64,000 nt of DNA, from contig JAGOBB010000001.1 in the NCBI GenBank assembly GCA_017983615.1, positions 620,001-684,000 of the forward strand, given 5' to 3'. Position numbers and translations under genes: made by a program. The DNA comes from Azonexus sp. Lineage in GTDB: Bacteria; Pseudomonadota; Gammaproteobacteria; Burkholderiales; Rhodocyclaceae. Under the pieces are notes generated by a model. That model was not told the origin of the DNA and did no database searches. It saw nothing but the letters and a program-made list of their open reading frames with translations. This document shows, piece after piece, positions 47,951 through 57,490 of this stretch (its first letter is position 1; every line of letters starts with the position of its first letter).

Positions 47951-48859
47951 TTATACCCTCGGCTCTGGGGCGCCCAGCGGCGCTGCGGCGCAGAGCGCCT
48001 CGACGGCCGGGTGGCGGATGCGCCGTTCGCTGGAAATGGCGTAGATCTGTTCGCTGACGCCGGCCATGGCGCCGAGCGGCTGCGCGTCGAGCTGGGCGGC
48101 GACCTGCTCGGCGAGGGCGAGCGGGGCGGGGAAAATGCCCAGGCCACCGCGCCCGAAGGTGGTCAGCAGCGCACTATCCTCGAACTCGCCGACGATTTTC
48201 GGGCGGACGCCGGTCTGCTCCAGCCAGCGGTCGATGCGGCCGCGCAGTGCATTGTGGCGGGTCGGCAGCAACATCGGCGCGCCTTCCAGGCAGGCCGGGA
48301 ACTCGCCGCGGTGAAGTTCGACCAAAGCCTTGGTGGCAAATAATCCGGTGGCAAATTCGCCGAGCCGGGTGCTGAACACTTTCAGGTTGCCGCCGCTCGG
48401 CGCGGCGCGGTCGGTCAGCACGACGTCGAGGCGGTGCAGAGCGAGTTCGGCGAGCAGGGTTTCGAACTCGCCTTCGTCGCAGATCAGACGGACATCGGCC
48501 GGCATGCTGGTCACTGTCGATAGCAGGCGGTAAGCCAGCAGCTTGGGAATGCCGTCTGAAATTCCGGCGCGCAAGCGGAGTGCGGACTCACTGTCGCTGT
48601 GCTGGACGGCATCGAGCAAGGCGTCGCCCAACTGGAAAATCTGGTCGGCGTAACCCAGGGCGATACGCCCGGCTTCGCTGAGGACGAGGCCGCGCCCCTG
48701 GGCGTTGAACAGCGCCTTGCCCATCTGCCTTTCGAGCAGGGAAAGCTGGCCGCTGATCGTTTGCACAGCGACGCCGAGGCGCTCGGCCGCCCGTGTGATG
48801 CTGCCTTCCTGGGCGACAACCCAGAAGTAGTGGAGGTGTTTGTAGTTGAGTGGGGTCAT
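47951..48859 (-). CDS. nhaR: LysR family transcriptional regulator, NhaR-like
   Basis: A 302-residue regulator. The helix-turn-helix is at residues 5-60 ([25 protein letters not shown] in several parts), which closely parallels NhaR, an activator linked to Na+ stress. I chose the ATG at 48859 by homology; a TTG at 48892 with GGAGCAAAA upstream would add 11 residues and is a real alternative. It is divergent from htpX, which it may regulate. No nhaA gene is present here. Confidence 0.85.
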   Translation of the reverse strand: MTPLNYKHLHYFWVVAQEGSITRAAERLGVAVQTISGQLSLLERQMGKALFNAQGRGLVLSEAGRIALGYADQIFQLGDALLDAVQHSDSESALRLRAGISDGIPKLLAYRLLSTVTSMPADVRLICDEGEFETLLAELALHRLDVVLTDRAAPSGGNLKVFSTRLGEFATGLFATKALVELHRGEFPACLEGAPMLLPTRHNALRGRIDRWLEQTGVRPKIVGEFEDSALLTTFGRGGLGIFPAPLALAEQVAAQLDAQPLGAMAGVSEQIYAISSERRIRHPAVEALCAAAPLGAPEPRV

Positions 48860-48870
48860 TGGTTCGGCAG

Positions 48871-48909
48871 AAAAAATCGAAGAGTTATTCAATTTTGCTC
48901 CGATTTTTT
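48871..48909. promoter_or_regulatory. Inverted repeat in the nhaR-htpX intergenic region
   Basis: AAAAAATCG (48871-48879) and CGATTTTTT (48901-48909) form a perfect 9-bp inverted repeat with 21 bases between. A second small palindrome GTTGCAAC lies at about 48915-48922. These could be operators for NhaR or an htpX regulator. Confidence 0.5.
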
Positions 48910-48961
48910 GTTTTGTTGCAACGCAATATCATCGCGCTGTTTCTCATTAGAGGAGTTCAAC

Positions 48962-49840
48962 ATGAAACGTATTGTCCTTTTCCTGGCGACCAACCTGGCG
49001 GTGATGCTGGTCCTCAGCGTCGCGACGAGCCTGCTCGGCGTCAATAAATTCCTGACTGCCAACGGCCTGAATGTCGGCATGTTGTTCGTCTTTGCCGCAG
49101 TCATTGGCTTCGGCGGCGCCTTCATTTCGCTGCTGATGTCGAAGACCATGGCCAAGTGGAGTACTGGCGCCCAGGTCATCGTGTCACCGAGTTCGTCGAC
49201 CGAAGTCTGGCTCGTCGATACCGTGGCCAAGCTGGCCCAGCGCGCCAACCTGCCAATGCCTGAAGTGGCGATTTACGACGGTGAGCCGAATGCCTTCGCC
49301 ACCGGTGCTACGAAGAACAGTTCGCTGGTCGCGGTGTCGACCGGGCTGATGCAAAGCATGACCCGCGAGGAAGCCGAAGCCGTGCTGGCCCACGAAGTGG
49401 CCCACATCGCCAACGGTGACATGGTGACGCTGACGCTGATTCAGGGCGTCGTCAATACCTTCGTCGTTTTCCTGTCGCGCATCGTCGGTTACGTGGTCGA
49501 TGGCTTCCTGCGCCGCGGTGACAGCGAAAATACTGGCCCGGGCATCGGCTACATGGTGACCAGCATGATCTGCGAAGTCGTCTTCGGCCTGCTCGCCAGC
49601 ATCATCGTTGCCTGGTTCTCGCGTCAGCGCGAATTCCGCGCCGATGCCGGCGCCGCCGGCCTGATGGGCTCGCCGGTGCCGATGCAGAATGCCCTGCGCC
49701 GCCTCGGCAACCTGCACACTGAACCCCTGCCGCAGAACATGGCTGCTTCCGGCATTGCCGGCGGCATGGGTGGCTTCATGTCGCTGTTTGCGACCCATCC
49801 GCCGCTGGAAGAGCGGATTGCGGCTCTGGGAGGGCGCTGA
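48962..49840 (+). CDS. htpX: Membrane zinc protease HtpX
   Basis: A 292-residue inner-membrane M48 protease that removes misfolded membrane proteins. Two N-terminal TM segments come first, then the zinc site [10 protein letters not shown], two more TM segments near 160 and 195, and the third ligand in [14 protein letters not shown]. The ATG at 48962 follows GAGGAG. It is divergent from nhaR. Confidence 0.96.
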   Translation: MKRIVLFLATNLAVMLVLSVATSLLGVNKFLTANGLNVGMLFVFAAVIGFGGAFISLLMSKTMAKWSTGAQVIVSPSSSTEVWLVDTVAKLAQRANLPMPEVAIYDGEPNAFATGATKNSSLVAVSTGLMQSMTREEAEAVLAHEVAHIANGDMVTLTLIQGVVNTFVVFLSRIVGYVVDGFLRRGDSENTGPGIGYMVTSMICEVVFGLLASIIVAWFSRQREFRADAGAAGLMGSPVPMQNALRRLGNLHTEPLPQNMAASGIAGGMGGFMSLFATHPPLEERIAALGGR

Positions 49841-49873
49841 GCCTTCCTGGCGGATGGCACGCGGATTGCTGAG

Positions 49874-51115
49874 ATGAAATTTATGATGCGATGCACAAAA
49901 ACACTCTTGTACTGCCTGGGAATGAGCGCGACGCTGGTCGTCGCGCAGCCCGAATACGATCTCGCGAAGCTGGAGAGTTTGGCGCTGGAATCCAGCCGTG
50001 CCGTGCTGGCCGCGCGTGAACAGGTATCGGCGGCACGTTATGCGGTGGAGAGTGCCGGGGCCTTTCCCAATCCCGAGCTGGAATATCTGGGCGGGACGCT
50101 GCGTTCGCGCGGGCCGGGCGGCAACCCCGGCAATGCGCGCAGCGTCACGCTGACCCAGCCACTCGACCTGCCCTGGCGGCGCTCGGCGCGGATTGCCGCG
50201 GCAGAAGCCGGATTGCTGGCCAGCGGTGCGCAGGTTCGTGGTTTCGAGGCCGACACGCTGGCCCGGCTGAGGCTGCATTTTTTTGACGTCTTGCGCCGTG
50301 AGGCGGAGTTAAAGAATGCCCGCGAAGACATGGCCCTTATGGAGAGTGTGCGCTCACGTATCGCGCTTCGCGTGGAGACCGGTGAAGCGCCGCGTTTTGA
50401 ATTGATCAAGGCCGAAGCGGAAACGCTCAATGCGCAGAAGTCGGCGCAGGCAGCTGGGTTTCGTGTCGAGCAGGCGCGTTCGTTGCTGCGCCAGAGCGTC
50501 GGCGGTGGCTTGCCGGCGGATTTTTCGCTGCGCGGCCAGCTGAGCGATGTGCCGGACCTGCCGCCATTGGAAGGCTTGCGTCGGCAGTTGCAGGAAACCA
50601 GTCCCGATTTGGCGCGCGTGCGTGCCGAAATGGTGCGCGCCCAGCACCAGCTCGATCTCGAGCGCCGGCAGCGCTGGCCGAGTCTGGCCCTGAAGGCGAG
50701 CATGGACGAGGACCCGGATACGCGCACCTCGAAGCTCGGCCTGGTCGTTTCGGTGCCGCTCTGGGACCGACGTAGCGGACCGGTCGGTGAGGCCGCGGCC
50801 CAGTTGGCACGAGCGCGTTACGAACTGGAGGCCCAGGAGTTTTCGCTGGCCCAGCAACTGGAAGTGGCTGTCCAGCAATACGAGATTGCCGAGGCGCAGG
50901 TGACGGCATTGCAATCCGGCATCGTCCGTCAGTCCGAAGCTGCCCTGAAAGTGGCCGAGGCTGCCTACCGTTTCGGCGAGCGAGGGTTTCTGGAAGTGCT
51001 CGATGCCCAGCGTGTTTTCCGCGCGGCGCGGGCCGAACTGATTACTGGTCGCTACGAGCTGGCGGCGGCCTGGGTGGAAATTGAAAGACTGCGGGCGATC
51101 CCTGAAGGAAAATAA
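49874..51115 (+). CDS. TolC-family outer-membrane efflux protein (CzcC-like)
   Basis: A 413-residue outer-membrane channel. A signal peptide (TLLYCLGMSATLVVA) precedes two OEP repeats of long helices (about 25-205 and 220-410). SRAVLAAREQVSAARY and AQRVFRAARAELI are typical coiled-coil stretches. It forms the outer part of the RND pump with the next two genes. Two bases separate its stop from the adaptor start. Confidence 0.9.
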   Translation: MKFMMRCTKTLLYCLGMSATLVVAQPEYDLAKLESLALESSRAVLAAREQVSAARYAVESAGAFPNPELEYLGGTLRSRGPGGNPGNARSVTLTQPLDLPWRRSARIAAAEAGLLASGAQVRGFEADTLARLRLHFFDVLRREAELKNAREDMALMESVRSRIALRVETGEAPRFELIKAEAETLNAQKSAQAAGFRVEQARSLLRQSVGGGLPADFSLRGQLSDVPDLPPLEGLRRQLQETSPDLARVRAEMVRAQHQLDLERRQRWPSLALKASMDEDPDTRTSKLGLVVSVPLWDRRSGPVGEAAAQLARARYELEAQEFSLAQQLEVAVQQYEIAEAQVTALQSGIVRQSEAALKVAEAAYRFGERGFLEVLDAQRVFRAARAELITGRYELAAAWVEIERLRAIPEGK

Positions 51116-51117
51116 AA

Positions 51118-52257
51118 ATGAAAAATGCCATTTTTTTGGGGCTGACCGTAGCATTTCTGCTCGGCTGCAACCAGGAGAACACAAAATCGGCCGACCAGCG
51201 GGTGCAGGACCCATCGCTGGTGGCGCCGTCGAGCGAACTGCTGGCCCAGCTCAAGCTGGCCGAGGTCGGGCGTGCCGCCGTGGCGGAAACCCTGCGCGTC
51301 GCCGGGCGGATCGATTTCGACGAGCAGCGCCTGGCCCGCATCGGGGCGACGGTAACCGGCCGGGTGACGCAGATCGACGCCCTGCTTGGCCAGTCGGTCG
51401 GCAAGGGCGAGGTGCTGGCCCGGCTGAACAGCAGCGAGTTGTCCAGCCAGCAACTGGCCTATCTGAAGGCGCGCGCCCAGCTTGAATTGAATCGGCGGAA
51501 TGCCGAGCGGGCCAAGGCCCTGTTCGAGGCCGACGTGATCGGCGCGGCGGAATTGCAGCGTCGGGAAAGCGAATTCCAGATTTCAATGGCCGAAACGCGG
51601 GCCGCCTCCGACCAGTTGCAGCTGCTCGGCGTCAGCCCGGCCGCCATCGATCGTCTCGGCAAGCAGGGCGCGGTCGATTCAGTGACGCCGGTGATGGCGA
51701 CCATGAGTGGCGTCGTCGTCGAGCGCAAGCTGGCGCAGGGCCAGGTTGTCCAGCCGGCCGACGCATTGTTCGTCGTCGCCGACCTGTCGCGCCTGTGGGC
51801 CGTTGCCCAGGTGCCGGAGCAGCAGGTCAGCCAGGTCAAGGCCGGGCAGTCGGTCAGCATCGAAGTGCCGGCGCTGGGTAACGAGAAATTGATCGGCAAG
51901 CTGATCTTCGTCGGCCAGACCATCGACCCCGAAACGCGGACCGTGCTGGTTCGCACCGAGCTGGACAACCGCGACGGACGTCTCAAGCCGGCCATGCTCG
52001 CTTCGATGCTGATCGAAGCCAAGCCGGTCGAGCGTCTGGTCGTCCCGGCCAGTGCCGTGGTCCGTGAAAACGACGAGGATCATGTCTTTGTCGGGGAAGC
52101 CGACGGAACCTTCCGTCTGGTCAAGGTCAAGCTCGGGCCGGAGCAGGGCGGCGTGCGCGTGTTGCAGGCCGGCCTGAAGGGCGGCGAGAAGCTGGTCGTC
52201 GACGGGGCTTTTCACCTGAACAACGAGCGTAACCGCAAGGAAATGGAGGGATCGTGA
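51118..52257 (+). CDS. RND efflux periplasmic adaptor lipoprotein (CzcB-like)
   Basis: A 379-residue membrane-fusion protein. The signal ends at lipobox LLGC (MKNAIFLGLTVAFLLGC), which differs from CzcB proteins that have a TM anchor. The hairpin and lipoyl regions follow (ATVTGRVTQIDALLGQSVGKGEVLARLN; ATMSGVVVERKLAQGQVV), with a beta-barrel (LWAVAQVPEQQVSQVKAGQ). Nearly all of the signal peptide is written by a copy of the recurrent element. It overlaps the pump gene by four bases. Confidence 0.9.
   Translation: MKNAIFLGLTVAFLLGCNQENTKSADQRVQDPSLVAPSSELLAQLKLAEVGRAAVAETLRVAGRIDFDEQRLARIGATVTGRVTQIDALLGQSVGKGEVLARLNSSELSSQQLAYLKARAQLELNRRNAERAKALFEADVIGAAELQRRESEFQISMAETRAASDQLQLLGVSPAAIDRLGKQGAVDSVTPVMATMSGVVVERKLAQGQVVQPADALFVVADLSRLWAVAQVPEQQVSQVKAGQSVSIEVPALGNEKLIGKLIFVGQTIDPETRTVLVRTELDNRDGRLKPAMLASMLIEAKPVERLVVPASAVVRENDEDHVFVGEADGTFRLVKVKLGPEQGGVRVLQAGLKGGEKLVVDGAFHLNNERNRKEMEGS
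51119..51156 (+). repeat. T-tract/GACCGTAGCATT element, copy encoding a signal peptide
   Basis: AAAAATGCCA, T7, GGGGC and core TGACCGTAGCATTT at 51143-51156, starting at the second base of the start codon of the adaptor gene. The frame used gives NAIFLGLTVAF, a hydrophobic h-region. Confidence 0.9.
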
Positions 52258-55200
52258 TCGAGTCTCTCGTTCGTAGTGCGCTCAAGCAGCGCCTGATTGT
52301 CGCGGTAGTTGCCGCCGTCCTTTTCTTTTTTGGGCTCGATGCGGCGCGCAAGCTGTCGGTCGATGCCTTCCCCGACGTCACCAACGTCCAGGTCCAGATC
52401 GCCACCGAGGCGCCGGGCCGCTCGCCGGAGGAGGTCGAGCGCTTTGCCACCGTGCCCCTGGAGGTGGCGATGACCGGCCTGCCCGGCCTGGAGGAAATGC
52501 GTTCGCTGAACAAGTCGGGCCTGTCGCTGATCACGCTGGTCTTCAGCGACAAGACCGATGTCTATTTCGCCCGCCAGCTGGTCATGGAACGCCTGCTTGA
52601 AGTCGGCTCGCGGCTGCCGGCCGGCATCACGCCGGTGCTCGGGCCGGTGTCGACCGGCCTCGGCGAGGTCTATCAGTACACGCTGGAGCGCGCCGACGAC
52701 GGCGACCGGGCGCTCAGCGAAGAAGAACTGATGAAGCGGCGCATTGCCCAGGACTGGGTGGTTCGCCCCTTGTTGCGTTCGATTCCCGGCGTCGCCGAGA
52801 TCAATTCGCAGGGCGGCTACGCCAAGCAGTACCACGTGCTGGTCAATCCCGACAAGCTGCGCCATTTCGGCCTGAGCATCGCCGATGTCTATCAGGCAGT
52901 CGGCCGCAACAACGCCAACGCCGGTGGCGGCGTCTTGCCGCAGTACGCCGAGCAGTACCTGATCCGCGGCGTCGGTCTGGTCCGCGACCTGGAAGACCTG
53001 CGCGCCATCGTGCTCAAGGAGAAGGACGGCGTGCCGGTTTATGTCCGCGACGTGGCCGAGGTCGAGATCGGCCACGAGGTGCGCCAGGGGGCTGTGATCA
53101 AGAACGGGACCACGGAAGCGGTCGGCGGCGTGGTCATGATGATCGCCGGCGGCAACGCCAAGGAGGTGGTCAGCCGGATCAAGGAGCGGGTCGACCAGAT
53201 CAACGCCAAGGGTATGCTGCCCGACGGCCTGAAGATCGCCGCCTATTACGACCGCTCGGAGCTGGTCGATGCGGCGCTGTGGACGGTGACCAAGGTGCTG
53301 CTCGAAGGCGTCGTGCTGGTCGTTGTCGTGCTCTTCCTGTTCCTCGGCGACGTGCGTTCGTCGCTGATCGTCGTCGCGACGCTGGTCTTGACGCCCTTGC
53401 TGACCTTCACGGCGATGAACAAGCTGGGTATCTCGGCCAACCTGATGTCGCTCGGTGGCTTGGCCATCGCCATCGGCCTGATGGTCGATGGCTCGGTGGT
53501 GGTCGTCGAAAATGCCTTCCTGCAACTCGGGCGGAATGCCAACAAGGGCGAAAGCCCGCTGCGGGTGATCCTGCACGCGGTGGTCGAGGTGGCCACGCCG
53601 GTGATCTTCGGCGTCGGCATCATCATTCTCGTCTTCCTTCCGCTGATGACCCTGCAGGGCATGGAGGGCAAGATGTTCGCGCCGCTCGCCTACACCATCG
53701 CCATCGCGCTCGGCATTTCGCTGATCCTGTCGATGACGCTGACCCCGGTGATGTCGACCTACCTGCTCAAGCCGCCGGCCCACGACGGCGATCACGACAC
53801 CAAGCTGATCGCCGCCATGAAGCAGCGCTACCTGAAAATGCTGCACTTGGCCCTGGGCAACGAGAAAAAGACGGTGGTCGCCGCGGTCGGCGCGTTCGCG
53901 CTGACCGTCGCGGTGCTGCCCTTGCTCGGCACGGCCTTCATTCCGGAAATGAAAGAAGGCTCGGTGGTGCCCGGCATCAATCGCGTGCCGAATATCTCAC
54001 TCGAAGAGTCGGTCAAGATGGAAATGGAGGCCATGCGTCTGGTCATGCAGGTGCCCGGCGTCAAATCGGCTGTTTCCGGGGTTGGTCGCGGCGAATCGCC
54101 GGCCGACCCGCAGGGGCCGAATGAGTCGACGCCGATCGTCAGCCTGAAGCCGCGCAGCGAATGGCCGTCCGGCTGGACCCAGGACGACATCCAGGATGCC
54201 ATGCGCGACAAGTTGAAGGGCTTGCCGGGCGTGCAGGTGGTCATGGCCCAGCCGATTTCCGACCGCGTCGACGAGATGGTCACCGGCGTCCGCTCGGATA
54301 TCGCCGTCAAAGTCTTCGGCGACGATCTCGATCAGCTGAAAAAGATCGCCGGCCAGATCGGCAAGGTCGCCCAGGCCCTGCAGGGCGCGCAGGATCTGCG
54401 TATCGAGCGGATCAGCGGCCAGCAGTACCTGTCGATCGAGATCGACCGCCAGGCCATCGCCCGCCTCGGCCTCAACGTCGCGGACGTCAATGATGTGCTG
54501 GAGACGGCGATCGGCGGCAAGGTGGCGACCGAGATTTTCGAGGGCGAACGTCGCTTCCCTGGCGTGGTTCGCCTGCCCGAGCATTTCCGCAACAACGTCG
54601 AGGCGATTTCCAATGTGCTGATCACCTCGCCACGCGGTGCCCAGGTGCGGCTGACCGATGTCGCCAACATCCGGGTCATGGACGGCCCGGCCCAGATCTC
54701 GCGCGAACTCGGCAAGCGGCGGATCGTCGTCGGCGTCAACGTCAAGGACCGCGACCTCGGCAGCTTCGTCGCCGAACTGCAGCAGAAGGTCGATGCCCAG
54801 ATCAAGCTGCCGGAAGGCTATTACCTGGAGTGGGGCGGCCAGTTCCAGAACATGGAGCGGGCGCTCGGCCACCTGATGGTGATCATTCCGATCACCATCG
54901 CGGCGATCTTCTTCCTGCTCTTCCTGCTCTTCAACTCGCTGCGTTTCGCCACGCTGATCATCACCGTGCTGCCTTTCGCCTCGATCGGCGGCATCATCGG
55001 TCTGTTCGTCGCCGGCGAATATCTGTCGGTGCCGGCCTCGGTCGGATTCATCGCCCTGTGGGGCATCGCGGTGCTCAACGGCGTCGTGCTCGTTTCCTAT
55101 ATTCGCGGCTTGCGCGAAGAGGGGCGCAGCGTGCGCGAGGCCGTGGTCGAGGGGGCGACGCTGCGTTTCCGGCCGGTGATGATGACGGCGACCGTCGCCA

Positions 55201-55364
55201 TGCTCGGCCTGATCCCGTTCCTGTTCTCGAGCGGGCCGGGCTCGGAGGTGCAGCGGCCGCTGGCCATCGTGGTCATCGGCGGGTTGATCACGTCGACCTT
55301 GTTGACGCTGGTCGTATTGCCTACCATCTATCGCTGGTTTGATGAGGAAGAGGTCGAAGCATGA
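52254..55364 (+). CDS. Heavy-metal RND efflux pump, CzcA family
   Basis: A 1036-residue inner-membrane pump with 12 TM segments and two large periplasmic loops. The start is MIESLVRSALKQRLIV. The TM4 motif region reads GGLAIAIGLMVDGSVVVVEN, with the acidic residue needed for proton coupling, and the pump ends with GPGSEVQRPLA. The segment ESTPIVSLKPRSEW is family-typical. The metal (Co/Zn/Cd, Ni or Cu/Ag) cannot be set from the motif alone. GTG start overlaps the adaptor stop. Its stop overlaps the PII-like start. Confidence 0.93.
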   Translation: MIESLVRSALKQRLIVAVVAAVLFFFGLDAARKLSVDAFPDVTNVQVQIATEAPGRSPEEVERFATVPLEVAMTGLPGLEEMRSLNKSGLSLITLVFSDKTDVYFARQLVMERLLEVGSRLPAGITPVLGPVSTGLGEVYQYTLERADDGDRALSEEELMKRRIAQDWVVRPLLRSIPGVAEINSQGGYAKQYHVLVNPDKLRHFGLSIADVYQAVGRNNANAGGGVLPQYAEQYLIRGVGLVRDLEDLRAIVLKEKDGVPVYVRDVAEVEIGHEVRQGAVIKNGTTEAVGGVVMMIAGGNAKEVVSRIKERVDQINAKGMLPDGLKIAAYYDRSELVDAALWTVTKVLLEGVVLVVVVLFLFLGDVRSSLIVVATLVLTPLLTFTAMNKLGISANLMSLGGLAIAIGLMVDGSVVVVENAFLQLGRNANKGESPLRVILHAVVEVATPVIFGVGIIILVFLPLMTLQGMEGKMFAPLAYTIAIALGISLILSMTLTPVMSTYLLKPPAHDGDHDTKLIAAMKQRYLKMLHLALGNEKKTVVAAVGAFALTVAVLPLLGTAFIPEMKEGSVVPGINRVPNISLEESVKMEMEAMRLVMQVPGVKSAVSGVGRGESPADPQGPNESTPIVSLKPRSEWPSGWTQDDIQDAMRDKLKGLPGVQVVMAQPISDRVDEMVTGVRSDIAVKVFGDDLDQLKKIAGQIGKVAQALQGAQDLRIERISGQQYLSIEIDRQAIARLGLNVADVNDVLETAIGGKVATEIFEGERRFPGVVRLPEHFRNNVEAISNVLITSPRGAQVRLTDVANIRVMDGPAQISRELGKRRIVVGVNVKDRDLGSFVAELQQKVDAQIKLPEGYYLEWGGQFQNMERALGHLMVIIPITIAAIFFLLFLLFNSLRFATLIITVLPFASIGGIIGLFVAGEYLSVPASVGFIALWGIAVLNGVVLVSYIRGLREEGRSVREAVVEGATLRFRPVMMTATVAMLGLIPFLFSSGPGSEVQRPLAIVVIGGLITSTLLTLVVLPTIYRWFDEEEVEA

Positions 55365-55693
55365 AGGAAATCAAGGCAGTCATCCGCCCCAACAAGCTGG
55401 CCGCGCTGCGCGATGCGATGATCGCTTTGCCTGGCTTTCCGGGCATGACAGTGAGCAAGGTCGAGGGCTGCGGCGCGCCCTCGCGCCATTTGGCCAAGCA
55501 CACGATCAAGGAGGAGCTGACCGACTATTCGCCCAAGGTGCGCATCGAGATCGTTGCGCCGGACGACGTGGCGGAAAGTATTTTCCAGCGGATTACCGAG
55601 GTCGCGAAGACCGGGCACTACGGCGACGGGCTGGTCTGGATGACCGACGTCGAGAAGGCAACCTTCATTTTCAAGACGGTGGGTCCCGAGTGA
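55361..55693 (+). CDS. PII-like regulator of the metal efflux operon
   Basis: A 110-residue protein with the PII trimer fold (MKEIKAVIRPNKLAALRDAM; GDGLVWMTDVEKATFIFKT). It overlaps the pump gene by four bases. The T-loop lacks the uridylylated tyrosine of GlnB, and the middle has GCGAPSRHLAKHT instead. PII-like proteins beside CzcA/CusA-type pumps form a described subgroup. A role in sensing metals or nucleotides to control the pump is inferred. Confidence 0.85.
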   Translation: MKEIKAVIRPNKLAALRDAMIALPGFPGMTVSKVEGCGAPSRHLAKHTIKEELTDYSPKVRIEIVAPDDVAESIFQRITEVAKTGHYGDGLVWMTDVEKATFIFKTVGPE

Positions 55694-55813
55694 TGCAGCT
55701 TATGGATTGTTATTTTTGTCAGGTGAGGAGTATTTCACAGTAAATTGAGGCGGGTTTTCCTAGAATGGCCGTTAGTTTCTCAGCCCTGACGGGCGAAAGT
55801 TGTCTGGAATTTC

Positions 55814-56734
55814 ATGGAAAATCTGCTCTCTCCCGGACCGGGCGCCACCCTGATGTCGCCAGCCGAGCTTCACGAAGGTATCGCCAGCCTGTCGCGGGGT
55901 GCCTATTTCAGGGAGGCGCCCCTGAACATGATGCTTGGCATCCTGACCGAGTCGGCGGCACAGATGTCAGGTGTGGAGCGTGTCAGCATCTGGGCACTGA
56001 CCGACGATCAGCAGGAACTTCGTTGTCTCGAGCTCTATGAGCGAACGCCAGGCCGTCACAGCAAGGATGGACGCCTTTCCGCCAGCCGCTATCCCAACTA
56101 TTTCCGGGCGCTACGCAGCGGGAGTTGCATTGCTGCCGATGATGCCTCTGTGCATCCGGATACGGTCGAATTTGCCGGCGACTACCTGCCTCAGCACGGC
56201 ATCACCGCCATGCTTGACACACCTATCCATATTCGCGGTGAACTTCAGGGGGTGCTCTGTCTCGAACAGGTTGGTATGAGCCAGCCATGGACGGCGGCTC
56301 ACCAGATATTTGCGCAGGCGGTGGCCAATCTGGTCACGCTGGCCTTTGTGGAATACGAGGCCGAGGAGGCGCGGCGCCACGCACACGCTGCCAGTGAGCG
56401 CCTGCGCGCCGTGTTCAATGCTTCACGGGATGCATTGATTCTGGCGGATGGCGAGAGTGGCGAGATTCTAGACGTCAATCGGCAGGCGGAAATCCTTGTC
56501 GGGTGCGATCGCGCGGCATTGCTAGGGCGTGATCAGGGATCGCTTTATCCGCTGGAGCAGCGGCAACGAGCGGCCGGCGAATTCCGCCGCTTGCTGGAAG
56601 GGGTGTCACCTTGGGCTTTGGTGACCGAGGTACAGCACAGCGAGGGGCGGCGAGTGCCGGTGGAAATCTCTGCCGAAGTGGCCGATCTCAGCGACGGTCA
56701 TCGCCTGGCGCTAAGCATTTTTCGGCCTTTTTAG
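55814..56734 (+). CDS. GAF-PAS sensory protein without output domain
   Basis: A 306-residue protein. A GAF domain occupies about 30-185 (VERVSIWALTDDQQELRCLELYER; GITAMLDTPIHIRGELQGVLCLEQVG). A PAS follows at about 195-300 (LRAVFNASRDALILADGESGEILDVNRQAE). The protein stops at LSIFRPF, where PAS domains normally continue into FRDIT-like coupling and an output domain. The stop codon is inside the recurrent element, so the gene looks truncated by it, or it is a stand-alone sensor. ATG at 55814. Confidence 0.8.
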   Translation: MENLLSPGPGATLMSPAELHEGIASLSRGAYFREAPLNMMLGILTESAAQMSGVERVSIWALTDDQQELRCLELYERTPGRHSKDGRLSASRYPNYFRALRSGSCIAADDASVHPDTVEFAGDYLPQHGITAMLDTPIHIRGELQGVLCLEQVGMSQPWTAAHQIFAQAVANLVTLAFVEYEAEEARRHAHAASERLRAVFNASRDALILADGESGEILDVNRQAEILVGCDRAALLGRDQGSLYPLEQRQRAAGEFRRLLEGVSPWALVTEVQHSEGRRVPVEISAEVADLSDGHRLALSIFRPF

Positions 56735-56752
56735 GTATCGACCGTAGCAATT
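56716..56752 (+). repeat. T-tract/GACCGTAGCATT element, copy at two convergent stop codons
   Basis: CATTTTTCGGCC, T5, AGGTAT, core CGACCGTAGCAATT at 56739-56752 (one base differs). It contains both the TAG of the GAF-PAS gene (56732-56734) and the TAA of the minus-strand gene (complement of 56731-56733). Confidence 0.88.
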
Positions 56753-57483
56753 GCCTCGGCAAGCGCACGGAACAGCCCTTCAAGTTCACGTCGGCAGCCG
56801 GTGGCGTCCAGATCGGAGGCGTTTCGGGTGACGCAGTCGGCAATTTGTCGGGCGAGGTGCATGACGCCCCATATCTCCAGCAATTCCGCCTGCTGCGCCA
56901 ATTTGATCGACTCCGTCGTCAACGCGTAGGCATCGGGCGGCAGTGCGGCTAGCGCGTCGTGCATCAGATCGATCTGCTCACGGGCTTCGCTGACGAACAA
57001 GTGGTCAAGCACCGCGGAGCGTTCGGTGTTGTCTTTCGCGCTGGCCGTCGCTTCAAGACGCCCGGCAAAATGGCGGGCGCGCTCGCCGAAGGCCTCGTGC
57101 TCCAGCCCCGCCGGCTCGCTCAGGCATTCGATGGCGCCCGTCAGGGCGGCAGTCAGGCGTGCAGAGGGAGCGGCTTCCTCAAGACGGTCGGCGGCGCTGG
57201 CCAGCGCTTCCCCTAGACGCAGGCAATCGCTGTCAGCGCTTTCGACGGCGATTGCGTAGATGCTGAAAATGGCCGGCCGAACATCGTCGGCTTTCCCGCC
57301 GTGACGCGCTGACCAGACCTGAGCCAATTGCTTCCCCGCTGCGATCCAGCGTTCGTTGAGCTTGGAATCGAAGCGCAGCGCCTTGGGCTTGGTGACCCAG
57401 GGCAGGATGGCGGCAGTCGCCTCCAGTGTCGGCGCCAGTGCCGCCCGGGTTTCTTCGAGATCGTCTTCGGGGATGTCGGCCAT
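56731..57483 (-). CDS. Alpha-helical protein of unknown function
   Basis: A 250-residue protein rich in Ala, Leu and Glu, probably all helical and soluble. I see no motif; the pattern of long amphipathic helices faintly recalls HPt-like or scaffold proteins. The last five residues (IATVDT) come from the recurrent element, and its stop overlaps the convergent GAF-PAS stop. I chose the start at 57483 (MADIPEDDLEE); a TTG at 57513 would overlap the upstream gene. Confidence 0.65.
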   Translation of the reverse strand: MADIPEDDLEETRAALAPTLEATAAILPWVTKPKALRFDSKLNERWIAAGKQLAQVWSARHGGKADDVRPAIFSIYAIAVESADSDCLRLGEALASAADRLEEAAPSARLTAALTGAIECLSEPAGLEHEAFGERARHFAGRLEATASAKDNTERSAVLDHLFVSEAREQIDLMHDALAALPPDAYALTTESIKLAQQAELLEIWGVMHLARQIADCVTRNASDLDATGCRRELEGLFRALAEAIATVDT

Positions 57484-57490
57484 GGGCAGA

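Noticed and set aside
52212-53846. Minus-strand open frame of 544 codons, His/Asp/Gln-rich
   Set aside because: It is the shadow of the CzcA pump; the composition is the usual result of reading a GC-rich gene backwards.
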